Shown here piece by piece: positions 1 through 6,665 of a stretch of 7,142 nt of DNA (its first letter is position 1; each line of letters opens with the position of its first letter). The notes under the pieces are model-generated. The model did no database searches. It was not told the origin of the DNA and saw nothing but the letters and a program-made list of their open reading frames with translations. Origin of the DNA: an uncultured Lachnospiraceae bacterium (GTDB lineage Bacteria; Bacillota; Clostridia; Lachnospirales; Lachnospiraceae); NCBI GenBank assembly GCA_934359535.1, contig CAKRLN010000108.1, positions 1 through 7,142 on the forward strand, given 5' to 3'. A program made the position numbers and the translations under genes.

Positions 1-3000
1 TTCTATGACGGACCTCCGACAGCAAACGGTAAACCGCATATCGGACACGTTTTAACTCGTGTTATCAAAGATATGATCCCAAGATACCAGACAATGAAGG
101 GCAAATATGTACCGCGTAAGGCTGGATGGGATACGCATGGTCTTCCGGTTGAGCTTGAGGTTGAGAAGATGCTTGGCTTAAACGGAAAAGAGCAGATCGA
201 GGAATATGGAATGGAGCCTTTCGTTGCAAAATGTAAGGAATCTGTATGGAAATACAAGGGCATGTGGGAGGATTTTTCCGCAACCGTTGGATTCTGGGCT
301 GACATGGAGCACCCATATGTAACATATGATAACAACTTTATCGAATCCGAATGGTGGGCATTAAAAGAGATCTGGAACAAAGGACTTCTTTATAAAGGCT
401 TCAAAATCGTTCCGTACTGTCCACGCTGTGGTACCCCGCTTTCTTCCGCAGAGGTATCCCAGGGCTATAAGACGGTAAAGGAGCGTTCTGCGATCGCAAG
501 ATTCAAGGCGGCAGGAGAGGATGCATACTTCCTTGTGTGGACAACAACTCCATGGACACTGCCAAGCAACGTTGCACTCTGTGTGAATCCAGAGGATACG
601 TATATCAAGGTAAAAGCAGCAGACGGCTATACCTATTACCTCGCAGAAGCGCTTGCAGACAAGGTGTTAGGAAAGCTTGGAAATGACGAGAAAGGCATAA
701 AGGCATACGAAGTATTAGAGACATACAAAGGAAAAGACCTCGAATACAAGGAATATGAGCCACTATATTCCTGTGCAAAGGAATGTGCGGATAAGCAGAA
801 TAAGAAAGGCTTTTTCGTAACCTGTGATACGTATGTTACGATGACAGACGGTACTGGTATCGTTCATATTGCACCTGCCTTCGGTGAGGACGATGCGAAT
901 GTCGGACGTCATTATGATCTGCCATTCGTACAGTTTGTCGATGGCAAGGGAGAAATGACAAAGGAGACACCGTTTGCCGGACTTTTTGTAAAGAAAGCAG
1001 ATCCGGAGGTATTAAAGGATTTAGAGGCAAAAGGACAGCTTTACGATGCACCGAAGTTCGAGCATGAATATCCACACTGCTGGAGATGTGACACTCCGCT
1101 TATTTACTATGCAAGAGAGTCCTGGTATATCAAGGAGACCGCAGTCAAGGACGATCTGATCCGTAATAATAACACGGTAAATTGGATTCCGGAATCCATC
1201 GGAAAAGGACGTTTTGGAAACTGGCTGGAAAATATCCAGGACTGGGCAATTTCCCGTAACCGTTACTGGGGAACTCCGCTTAATATCTGGGAATGTGAGT
1301 GCGGACACAGAGAATGCATCGGAAGCCGCGCAGAGCTTGCAGAGAAGACGGGAAACCCGGATTCTGCAAAGGTTGAGCTTCACAGACCATACATTGATGC
1401 TGTTACCTTCCCGTGTCCGGAATGTGGTAAGACAATGAAGCGTGTACCGGAGGTATTGGACTGCTGGTTTGACTCCGGAGCAATGCCATTTGCACAGCAT
1501 CATTATCCATTTGAGAACAAAGAAGTGTTCGAACAGCAGTTCCCGGCACAGTTTATCTCAGAGGCTGTTGATCAGACACGTGGATGGTTCCATTCCCTGA
1601 TGGCAGAGTCAACCCTGCTTTTCAACAAAGCACCATATGAGAATGTTATTGTGCTTGGTCATGTACAGGATGAGAATGGACAGAAGATGTCCAAATCCAA
1701 AGGAAATGCGGTTGATCCGTTTGATGCCTTAAAGCAGTACGGTGCAGATGCGATCCGCTGGTATTTCTATATTAATTCGGCTCCATGGCTTCCAAACCGT
1801 TTCCACGGCAAGGCAGTCCAGGAGGGCCAGCGTAAATTCATGGGTACCCTGTGGAATACCTATGCATTCTTCGTATTATATGCGAATATTGATCATTTTG
1901 ATGCAACGAAATACACTCTGGATTATAGCAAGCTTTCCGTTATGGACAAATGGCTGTTATCAAAGTTAAACTCTGCGATTATCGAGGTCGATAACGATCT
2001 GTCGAATTACCGTATTCCGGAAGCAGCAAGAGCACTTGAGGAGTTTGTTGATGATATGAGTAACTGGTATGTCAGACGCTCCCGTGAGCGTTTCTGGGCA
2101 AAGGGCATGGAGCAGGATAAGATTAATGCATACATGACACTTTATACCGCACTTGTTACGATCAGCAAATGTGCAGCACCGATGATTCCGTTTATGACCG
2201 AGGATATTTATCAGAATCTTGTAAGAAGCATCGATCAGACAGCACCGGAGTCCATCCATTTATGTGATTACCCGGCAGCGGATTTAGCAATGATTGACAA
2301 GGATCTTGAGAAATATATGGATGAGGTATTAAAGATCGTTGTTATGGGGCGTGCCGCAAGAAACAGTGCAAACATCAAGAACCGTCAGCCGATCGGACAG
2401 ATGTTTGTAAAGGCACCAGAGAAATTAGATGATTTCTATACGGATATTATTGCAGACGAGCTGAATGTGAAGAAGGTAACCTTCTCGGATGACGTATCTG
2501 CCTATACAAGCTATCAGTTTAAGCCACAGCTGCGCACCGTAGGACCAAAATACGGAAAATATTTAAAACAGATCCAGGCAGCGCTTTTGGGATTAGATGG
2601 AAATAAGGCAATGGCAGAATTAAAAGCAAATGGCGTGCTGAAACTTGACAGTGTGAGCGAGGAAGTTGTATTATCAGAAGAGGATCTGCTTATTACAATG
2701 ACTCAGATGGAGGGCTATGTATCCGAGAACGACAATACCGTTACGGTTGTCCTTGATACGAACCTGACACCGGAGCTGATTGAGGAAGGCTTTGTGCGTG
2801 AGCTGATCAGCAAGATCCAGACCATGAGAAAGGAAGCTGGTTTTGAAGTAATGGATCATATTGCAGTTTCATATATTGCTGATGAAAAAGTTACAGGAAT
2901 CTTCGAACAGTATGGCGAAGAAATCAGATCCGAAGTACTCGCAGATGCGATCACTTCCGGAGCTCTTTCGGGCTACGGGAAGGAATGGAACATCAATGGT

Positions 3001-3033
3001 GAACACGTGCAGTTAGCAGTAGAAAAACAATAA
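1..3033 (+). CDS. ileS: Isoleucyl-tRNA synthetase, type 2 (eukaryotic-like), 5' truncated
   Basis: This cytoplasmic class Ia enzyme charges tRNA-Ile with isoleucine using ATP and edits misactivated valine. The reading frame is open from base 1, so the true start lies outside; 1010 residues are visible and about 40 are probably missing, compared with a family length near 1050. In visible numbering, HIGH is at 13-16 and KMSKS at 562-566. The CP1 editing domain shows WTTTPWTLPSN at 180-190 and GTGIVHIAPAFGEDD at 284-298, including the conserved aspartate. Zinc-type cysteine pairs occur at 140/143, 360/363, 432/434 and 472/475. An anticodon-binding helical domain follows (about 640-790), then a C-terminal DUF5915-like region to the end. 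The HGLPVELEVEK context and this C-terminus indicate the IleS2 class, many members of which tolerate mupirocin; resistance here is inference. A hairpin follows the stop. Any T-box leader would lie upstream of the window. Confidence 0.97.
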   Translation, partial: FYDGPPTANGKPHIGHVLTRVIKDMIPRYQTMKGKYVPRKAGWDTHGLPVELEVEKMLGLNGKEQIEEYGMEPFVAKCKESVWKYKGMWEDFSATVGFWADMEHPYVTYDNNFIESEWWALKEIWNKGLLYKGFKIVPYCPRCGTPLSSAEVSQGYKTVKERSAIARFKAAGEDAYFLVWTTTPWTLPSNVALCVNPEDTYIKVKAADGYTYYLAEALADKVLGKLGNDEKGIKAYEVLETYKGKDLEYKEYEPLYSCAKECADKQNKKGFFVTCDTYVTMTDGTGIVHIAPAFGEDDANVGRHYDLPFVQFVDGKGEMTKETPFAGLFVKKADPEVLKDLEAKGQLYDAPKFEHEYPHCWRCDTPLIYYARESWYIKETAVKDDLIRNNNTVNWIPESIGKGRFGNWLENIQDWAISRNRYWGTPLNIWECECGHRECIGSRAELAEKTGNPDSAKVELHRPYIDAVTFPCPECGKTMKRVPEVLDCWFDSGAMPFAQHHYPFENKEVFEQQFPAQFISEAVDQTRGWFHSLMAESTLLFNKAPYENVIVLGHVQDENGQKMSKSKGNAVDPFDALKQYGADAIRWYFYINSAPWLPNRFHGKAVQEGQRKFMGTLWNTYAFFVLYANIDHFDATKYTLDYSKLSVMDKWLLSKLNSAIIEVDNDLSNYRIPEAARALEEFVDDMSNWYVRRSRERFWAKGMEQDKINAYMTLYTALVTISKCAAPMIPFMTEDIYQNLVRSIDQTAPESIHLCDYPAADLAMIDKDLEKYMDEVLKIVVMGRAARNSANIKNRQPIGQMFVKAPEKLDDFYTDIIADELNVKKVTFSDDVSAYTSYQFKPQLRTVGPKYGKYLKQIQAALLGLDGNKAMAELKANGVLKLDSVSEEVVLSEEDLLITMTQMEGYVSENDNTVTVVLDTNLTPELIEEGFVRELISKIQTMRKEAGFEVMDHIAVSYIADEKVTGIFEQYGEEIRSEVLADAITSGALSGYGKEWNINGEHVQLAVEKQ
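2645..2674 (+). promoter_or_regulatory. Candidate internal promoter inside ileS
   Basis: A perfect TTGACA at 2645-2650 is separated by 18 bases from TATTAT at 2669-2674 (five of six matches to TATAAT). It lies within ileS codons, about 420 bases upstream of the glgP start, and could supply glgP-traX transcripts independently of ileS. Any transcript from it would still have to pass the hairpin at 3039-3076. The match is good, but it sits in coding sequence and may be chance. Confidence 0.25.
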
Positions 3034-3038
3034 TGTAT

Positions 3039-3076
3039 AAAGAGGGAGGGGGACATGCGTCTTGCTCCCTCTTTTT
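3039..3076 (+). terminator. Terminator-like hairpin between ileS and glgP
   Basis: The arm AAAGAGGGAG at 3039-3048 is perfectly complementary to CTCCCTCTTT at 3065-3074, giving a 10-bp stem. The 16-base loop can form a further small GAC/GTC stem (3052-3054 with 3059-3061). The 3' arm runs into TTTTT at 3072-3076. It begins six bases after the ileS stop, as expected for an intrinsic terminator. The T tract is short and partly lies in the stem, so termination may be incomplete. The next gene's Shine-Dalgarno begins only eight bases after the T tract. Confidence 0.7.
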
Positions 3077-3083
3077 GCAGAAT

Positions 3084-3088
3084 GGAGG
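3084..3088 (+). promoter_or_regulatory. glgP ribosome binding site that fixes the start
   Basis: GGAGG at 3084-3088 is followed by a seven-base spacer and ATG at 3096. This supports 3096 over the in-frame ATG at 3033, which overlaps the ileS stop, has no Shine-Dalgarno, and would translate the hairpin into a low-complexity 21-residue extension. Confidence 0.85.
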
Positions 3089-3095
3089 AAAAGTT

Positions 3096-5564
3096 ATGCG
3101 GAGTAATGTATTTAACAAAAATGAATTTATTGCAGGCGTAAAAGAAAATTTAAAAAATCTTTACCGCAAGACCTTAGATGAGGCAAGCCAGCAGGAGATT
3201 TTCCAGGCAGTATCTGCCTGTGTCAAGGATGTCATTATGGATAACTGGCTTGCAACCCAGCGGACATTTGAGAAAGAAGATCCAAAGACTGTTTATTATA
3301 TGTCCATGGAGTTTTTGATGGGACGCGCACTTGGCAATAACCTGATCAATCTCTGTGCTTATAAGGAGGTCAAGGAGGCATTAGAGGAGCTTGGGCTTGA
3401 TATCAGTGCGATTGAGGATGAAGAGCCGGATCCGGCACTTGGAAACGGTGGTCTTGGACGTCTGGCAGCCTGCTTTATGGATTCCCTTGCAACACTCGGC
3501 TATGCAGCTTATGGATGTGGAATCCGTTACCGCTATGGTATGTTTAAACAGAAAATTTCAGATGGCTTCCAGGTAGAAGTGCCGGACAACTGGTTAAAGG
3601 ATGGCTATCCATTCGAGCTTAGAAGACCGGAGTATTGCTATGAGGTCAAATTCGGTGGAGATGTAAGAACCGAGTACTGTGAGGACGGTTCTCTTCGTTT
3701 TGTACACGAAAATTATCAGTCTGTGCTTGCAATTCCGTATGATATGCCGATCGTCGGATATGATAACAATGTTGTAGATACCCTGATCACATGGGATGCG
3801 CAGGCTGAAGAGGTATTTGAGTTAGATTCCTTTGATAAGGGAGATTATGAGAAGGCAGTTGAGCAGGAGAATCTTGCAAGAAACCTTGTTGAAGTGCTTT
3901 ATCCAAACGATAACCATACCGCAGGAAAAGAGCTTCGTTTAAAACAGCAGTATTTCTTTGTATCTGCAAGCATTCAGCGTGCGCTTGCAAGATTTAAAAA
4001 GCACCACAGTGATATCCATGAGCTTCCAAAGAAAGTTGTATTCCAGATGAATGATACCCATCCGACCGTTGCAGTTGCAGAGCTGATGCGTATTCTTCTC
4101 GACGAGGAAGGCTTAAGCTGGGATGAGGCTTGGGACATCACAACACACTGCGTTGCCTATACGAACCATACGATTATGTCCGAAGCACTTGAAAAGTGGC
4201 CAATCGAGATCTTCCAGAGACTGCTTCCACGTGTATATCAGATTGTTGATGAGATCAACCGTCGTTTCATGCTTGAAGTAGAAAACCGTTATCCGGGAAA
4301 TGATTATAAAAAAGAAAAAATGGCAATCCTATGGGATGGACAGGTCAAAATGGCACATCTTGCCATCGTAGCTGGTTATTCCGTAAATGGTGTTGCAAAG
4401 CTTCATACGGAAATCCTGATGAATCAGGAGCTGAAGGATTTCTATGATATGTATCCGGAGAAATTCAATAATAAGACAAATGGCATTACGCAGAGAAGAT
4501 TCCTTGCACATGCCAATCCACTGCTTGCCGACTGGGTAACAAAGCATGTTGGTTCCGGCTGGATTACCGATCTTTCCAGGGTATCTGGTCTTGCAGCCTA
4601 TGCATCAAACCCAAAGGAACAGCAGGAATTTATGGCAATCAAGCGTCAGAATAAGATCCGGCTTGCAAAATACATTAAGGAGCATAACGGGATTGAGGTC
4701 AACCCGGATTCCATCTTTGATGTTCAGGTAAAACGTCTGCATGAGTATAAGAGACAGCTTCTTAATATTCTGCATGTGATGTATCTGTACAATCAGCTAA
4801 AGAGCAATCCGAATATGGATTTCTATCCAAGAACCTTTATCTTCGGAGCAAAGGCAGCAGCCGGCTACCGCAATGCAAAGCTTACCATTAAGCTGATTAA
4901 CAATGTGGCAGAGGTTGTAAATAATGATCCGGACATCCATGGAAGAATCAAGGTTGTATTTATTGAGGATTACCGTGTATCCAATGCGGAGTGGATTTTT
5001 GCGGCAGCGGATGTCAGTGAGCAGATTTCAACAGCAAGTAAGGAAGCATCCGGAACTGGTAATATGAAATTTATGTTAAATGGTGCGCTGACACTCGGAA
5101 CGATGGATGGTGCTAACGTGGAGATGTATGATGAGGTTGGAGCAGACAACATCTTTATCTTCGGAATGAGAGCAGATGAGGTTATTGCGCATGAGCAGAG
5201 GCATGATTACCGTTCAATGGAAATCTATAACAATGATCCGGATATCCGGAAGGTATTGAACCAGCTTGTGGATGGCACCTTTTCAGCAAATGACAAAGAG
5301 CTGTTCCGCGATCTGTACAATGCACTGTTGAACAATCAGCCAGGACAGGATGCAGACCGCTACTTTATCCTTGCAGATTTCCGTTCCTATGCGGCTGCGC
5401 AGCAGAAGATCAATTCTTACTACCGTAACCGCAGCGAATGGGCGAAGAGTGCAATCTTAAACGTAGCACATGTCGGCAAATTCTCATCCGACCGCACGAT
5501 CCAGGAATACGTGGATCATATCTGGCACTTAGATAAGATCACGGTCAATACACAGGGAATGTAA
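3096..5564 (+). CDS. glgP: Glycogen/maltodextrin (alpha-glucan) phosphorylase
   Basis: This cytoplasmic GT35 enzyme cleaves alpha-1,4-glucan ends with phosphate to release glucose-1-phosphate. The product is 822 residues, a normal length for the bacterial family. Visible signatures are NGGLGR at 117-122, NDTHP at 319-323, TNHT at 356-359 (the catalytic-site histidine region), VKRLHEYKRQ starting at 545, and the PLP-binding EASGTGNMK with the Schiff-base lysine at 658. I see no frameshift and no missing active-site residue. The start is set by GGAGG seven bases upstream. The gene sits behind a hairpin that follows ileS, and seven bases ahead of a TraX-like gene with which it is probably co-transcribed. 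No glycogen synthesis or branching genes are in view, so sequence alone does not show whether glycogen or maltodextrin is the main substrate. Confidence 0.96.
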   Translation: MRSNVFNKNEFIAGVKENLKNLYRKTLDEASQQEIFQAVSACVKDVIMDNWLATQRTFEKEDPKTVYYMSMEFLMGRALGNNLINLCAYKEVKEALEELGLDISAIEDEEPDPALGNGGLGRLAACFMDSLATLGYAAYGCGIRYRYGMFKQKISDGFQVEVPDNWLKDGYPFELRRPEYCYEVKFGGDVRTEYCEDGSLRFVHENYQSVLAIPYDMPIVGYDNNVVDTLITWDAQAEEVFELDSFDKGDYEKAVEQENLARNLVEVLYPNDNHTAGKELRLKQQYFFVSASIQRALARFKKHHSDIHELPKKVVFQMNDTHPTVAVAELMRILLDEEGLSWDEAWDITTHCVAYTNHTIMSEALEKWPIEIFQRLLPRVYQIVDEINRRFMLEVENRYPGNDYKKEKMAILWDGQVKMAHLAIVAGYSVNGVAKLHTEILMNQELKDFYDMYPEKFNNKTNGITQRRFLAHANPLLADWVTKHVGSGWITDLSRVSGLAAYASNPKEQQEFMAIKRQNKIRLAKYIKEHNGIEVNPDSIFDVQVKRLHEYKRQLLNILHVMYLYNQLKSNPNMDFYPRTFIFGAKAAAGYRNAKLTIKLINNVAEVVNNDPDIHGRIKVVFIEDYRVSNAEWIFAAADVSEQISTASKEASGTGNMKFMLNGALTLGTMDGANVEMYDEVGADNIFIFGMRADEVIAHEQRHDYRSMEIYNNDPDIRKVLNQLVDGTFSANDKELFRDLYNALLNNQPGQDADRYFILADFRSYAAAQQKINSYYRNRSEWAKSAILNVAHVGKFSSDRTIQEYVDHIWHLDKITVNTQGM

Positions 5565-5571
5565 GGATGCT

Positions 5572-6381
5572 ATGGAGCACAGGGAAAAAAAGGGCTGCAG
5601 CGGCTTTACCTTAAAGATGATAGCGGTTGTCACAATGTTTATTGACCATACCGCAGCATCGGTGCTTTATCGTGCTCTGACAACACCGGAGGCTGGCTAT
5701 ATTACGACAGCCTCCGCCTATGAGCGCTGGAGCAGCATTTACATGTTGATGCGTATCATCGGAAGAATGGCATTTCCGCTGTACTGCTTTTTGCTTGTAG
5801 AAGGTTTCCTTCATACAAAGAATGTGAGAAAATATCTGGGACGCATGGCGGCTTTTGCAGTGCTTTCCGAGCTTCCGTTTGACCTTGCGCTGTTTAACAG
5901 CCCTTTTGATTCAGCGCATAACAATGTCTTTGTCACGCTGTTTTTCGGGCTTCTTGTGATCGCAGTGCTTCAGAGGATATGTGAACGGACAGGCTTTTGG
6001 AGTGGTCTTGGTACCGGGATAGAAAAACGGATTCCTTCCGGCAATATGAAAGGAGTGTTTTTTGCGGTGGCAGCAGCAGCCACAGGGATGATACTCTGTG
6101 AGGCAGCAGGCGCCGATTACGGGGCATCCGGAATTGCAGCAATTACTGTGATGTATGTGCTTCGGAAAAACCGTCTGGCGGCATTTGGTGCGGGCATTTG
6201 TATGCTTGGAATCATGAGCAGTACACTGGAATTTTATGCGCTCCTTATGCTTATTCCTGTTTTTTATTACAATGGAAAACGCGGACCGGGACAGGGAAAA
6301 TGCGGAAAGTATTTCTTTTATGGATTTTATCCGCTGCATCTTCTTTTGCTTGCCGGAATCTGTCGCTGGATGGGACTTTAA
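5572..6381 (+). CDS. TraX family polytopic membrane protein
   Basis: This 269-residue, very hydrophobic protein has about seven or eight predicted membrane segments, near residues 14-33, 58-80, 88-108, 118-138, 158-178, 182-197, 200-232 and 248-266 (estimated by eye). Family-type motifs are LKMIAVVTMFIDH at 14-26, RIIGRMAFPLYCFLLVEGF at 61-79, LSELPFDL at 98-105, NNVF at 117-120 and YPLH at 253-256. The F-plasmid member TraX acetylates the N-terminus of pilin, but many Clostridia carry chromosomal relatives away from conjugation genes, and none are seen here. The substrate is therefore unknown; an acyltransferase-like role is inference. The start follows the glgP stop by seven bases, with AAGGA at 5563-5567 only four bases away, a rather tight Shine-Dalgarno. 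Codon use is less biased than in glgP or pyk, suggesting low expression. Confidence 0.85.
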   Translation: MEHREKKGCSGFTLKMIAVVTMFIDHTAASVLYRALTTPEAGYITTASAYERWSSIYMLMRIIGRMAFPLYCFLLVEGFLHTKNVRKYLGRMAAFAVLSELPFDLALFNSPFDSAHNNVFVTLFFGLLVIAVLQRICERTGFWSGLGTGIEKRIPSGNMKGVFFAVAAAATGMILCEAAGADYGASGIAAITVMYVLRKNRLAAFGAGICMLGIMSSTLEFYALLMLIPVFYYNGKRGPGQGKCGKYFFYGFYPLHLLLLAGICRWMGL

Positions 6382-6466
6382 AAAGGGGTGTTTTTCTGAC
6401 AGCAGTTTAGGGAAAATGCATGGAATTACCGGGTGTTGGAGACAGTCGTACGCGAAGCGCGAACAC

Positions 6467-6529
6467 ATGTAAAATTTGTATAGATTCTTAGCAAAATTTG
6501 TTTACATTCGTGAAAAATTATGTTACATT
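6467..6529 (+). repeat. Phased short repeats at the pyk promoter
   Basis: AAAATTTGT occurs at 6471-6479 and again at 6493-6501, 22 bases apart. TTACATT occurs at 6502-6508 and 6523-6529, 21 bases apart. ATGTAAA at 6467-6473 is the exact reverse complement of TTTACAT at 6501-6507. The spacing is close to two helical turns, and the elements overlap or flank the -35 and -10 boxes. They could be a regulator site or simply AT-rich promoter sequence. Confidence 0.45.
6501..6529 (+). promoter_or_regulatory. Probable pyk promoter (sigma-A type, extended -10)
   Basis: TTTACA at 6501-6506 is followed by a 17-base spacer and TACATT at 6524-6529, with TGT at 6521-6523 forming an extended -10. The expected transcription start is near 6536, which leaves an AT-rich leader of about 130 nt before pyk. 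No recognised riboswitch is seen in that leader. This makes pyk transcriptionally separable from glgP-traX. Confidence 0.6.
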
Positions 6530-6654
6530 ATTTGCGGTTCTTATTGGAGCCTGCTTTTTGATTGTTATTTTTTTATCAATTTTTTGTCCTGTATTTTTAG
6601 AGGGAAAGTGCAGGAATAAAATAAATAAAATTATGGCTAATTTGGATTAAATTT

Positions 6655-6660
6655 AGGAGG
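6655..6660 (+). promoter_or_regulatory. pyk ribosome binding site
   Basis: A full AGGAGG lies five bases before the ATG at 6666, in an A/T-rich and probably unstructured context. It fixes the start and fits a highly expressed glycolytic gene. Confidence 0.85.
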
Positions 6661-6665
6661 AAACT

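Larger units (their letters stand above)
6382..6665 (+). other. Non-coding region between traX-like gene and pyk
   Basis: This 284-base stretch has no convincing gene. Its first 90 bases contain a GC-rich patch at 6447-6463 with a CGTACG palindrome and two GCGAA copies (6452-6456, 6459-6463). From about 6466 onward it is strongly AT-rich and contains the pyk promoter and leader. I found no clear intrinsic terminator for the glgP-traX transcript; AAAAGGGGTGTTTTT at 6381-6395 offers only an A/T stem and is weak. Confidence 0.75.

Noticed and set aside
1021..1503. 160-codon open frame on the - strand inside ileS
   Set aside because: It is fully antisense to conserved ileS domains, with no ribosome binding site and no recognisable protein family.
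3033..3095. Upstream in-frame ATG giving an 843-residue GlgP overlapping the ileS stop
   Set aside because: It has no Shine-Dalgarno, the 21 added residues are translated hairpin, and ATG 3096 has GGAGG at ideal spacing and a family-like N-terminus.
6381..6395. Intrinsic terminator right after the TraX-like gene
   Set aside because: Only an A4/T4 stem around a G-rich loop is possible, too weak to call.
5911..6468. 185-codon open frame on the - strand opposite the TraX-like gene
   Set aside because: It is Cys/His/Lys-rich with no recognisable domain and lies antisense to a clear membrane-protein gene; it is a shadow of that gene's codon pattern.
6416..6472. 18-codon ORF starting ATG after AGGGAAA
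   Set aside because: The Shine-Dalgarno-like AGGG is too close to the ATG, the peptide has no recognisable features, and other frames are equally open.
6466..6535. Catabolite (cre) or Rex operator at the pyk promoter
   Set aside because: I could not fit the cre core with its central CG, nor the Rex TTGTGA-type inverted repeat, to the sequence convincingly.
6633..6650. Five-codon mini-ORF in the pyk leader
   Set aside because: No ribosome binding site precedes it, and such short ORFs are expected by chance in AT-rich sequence.
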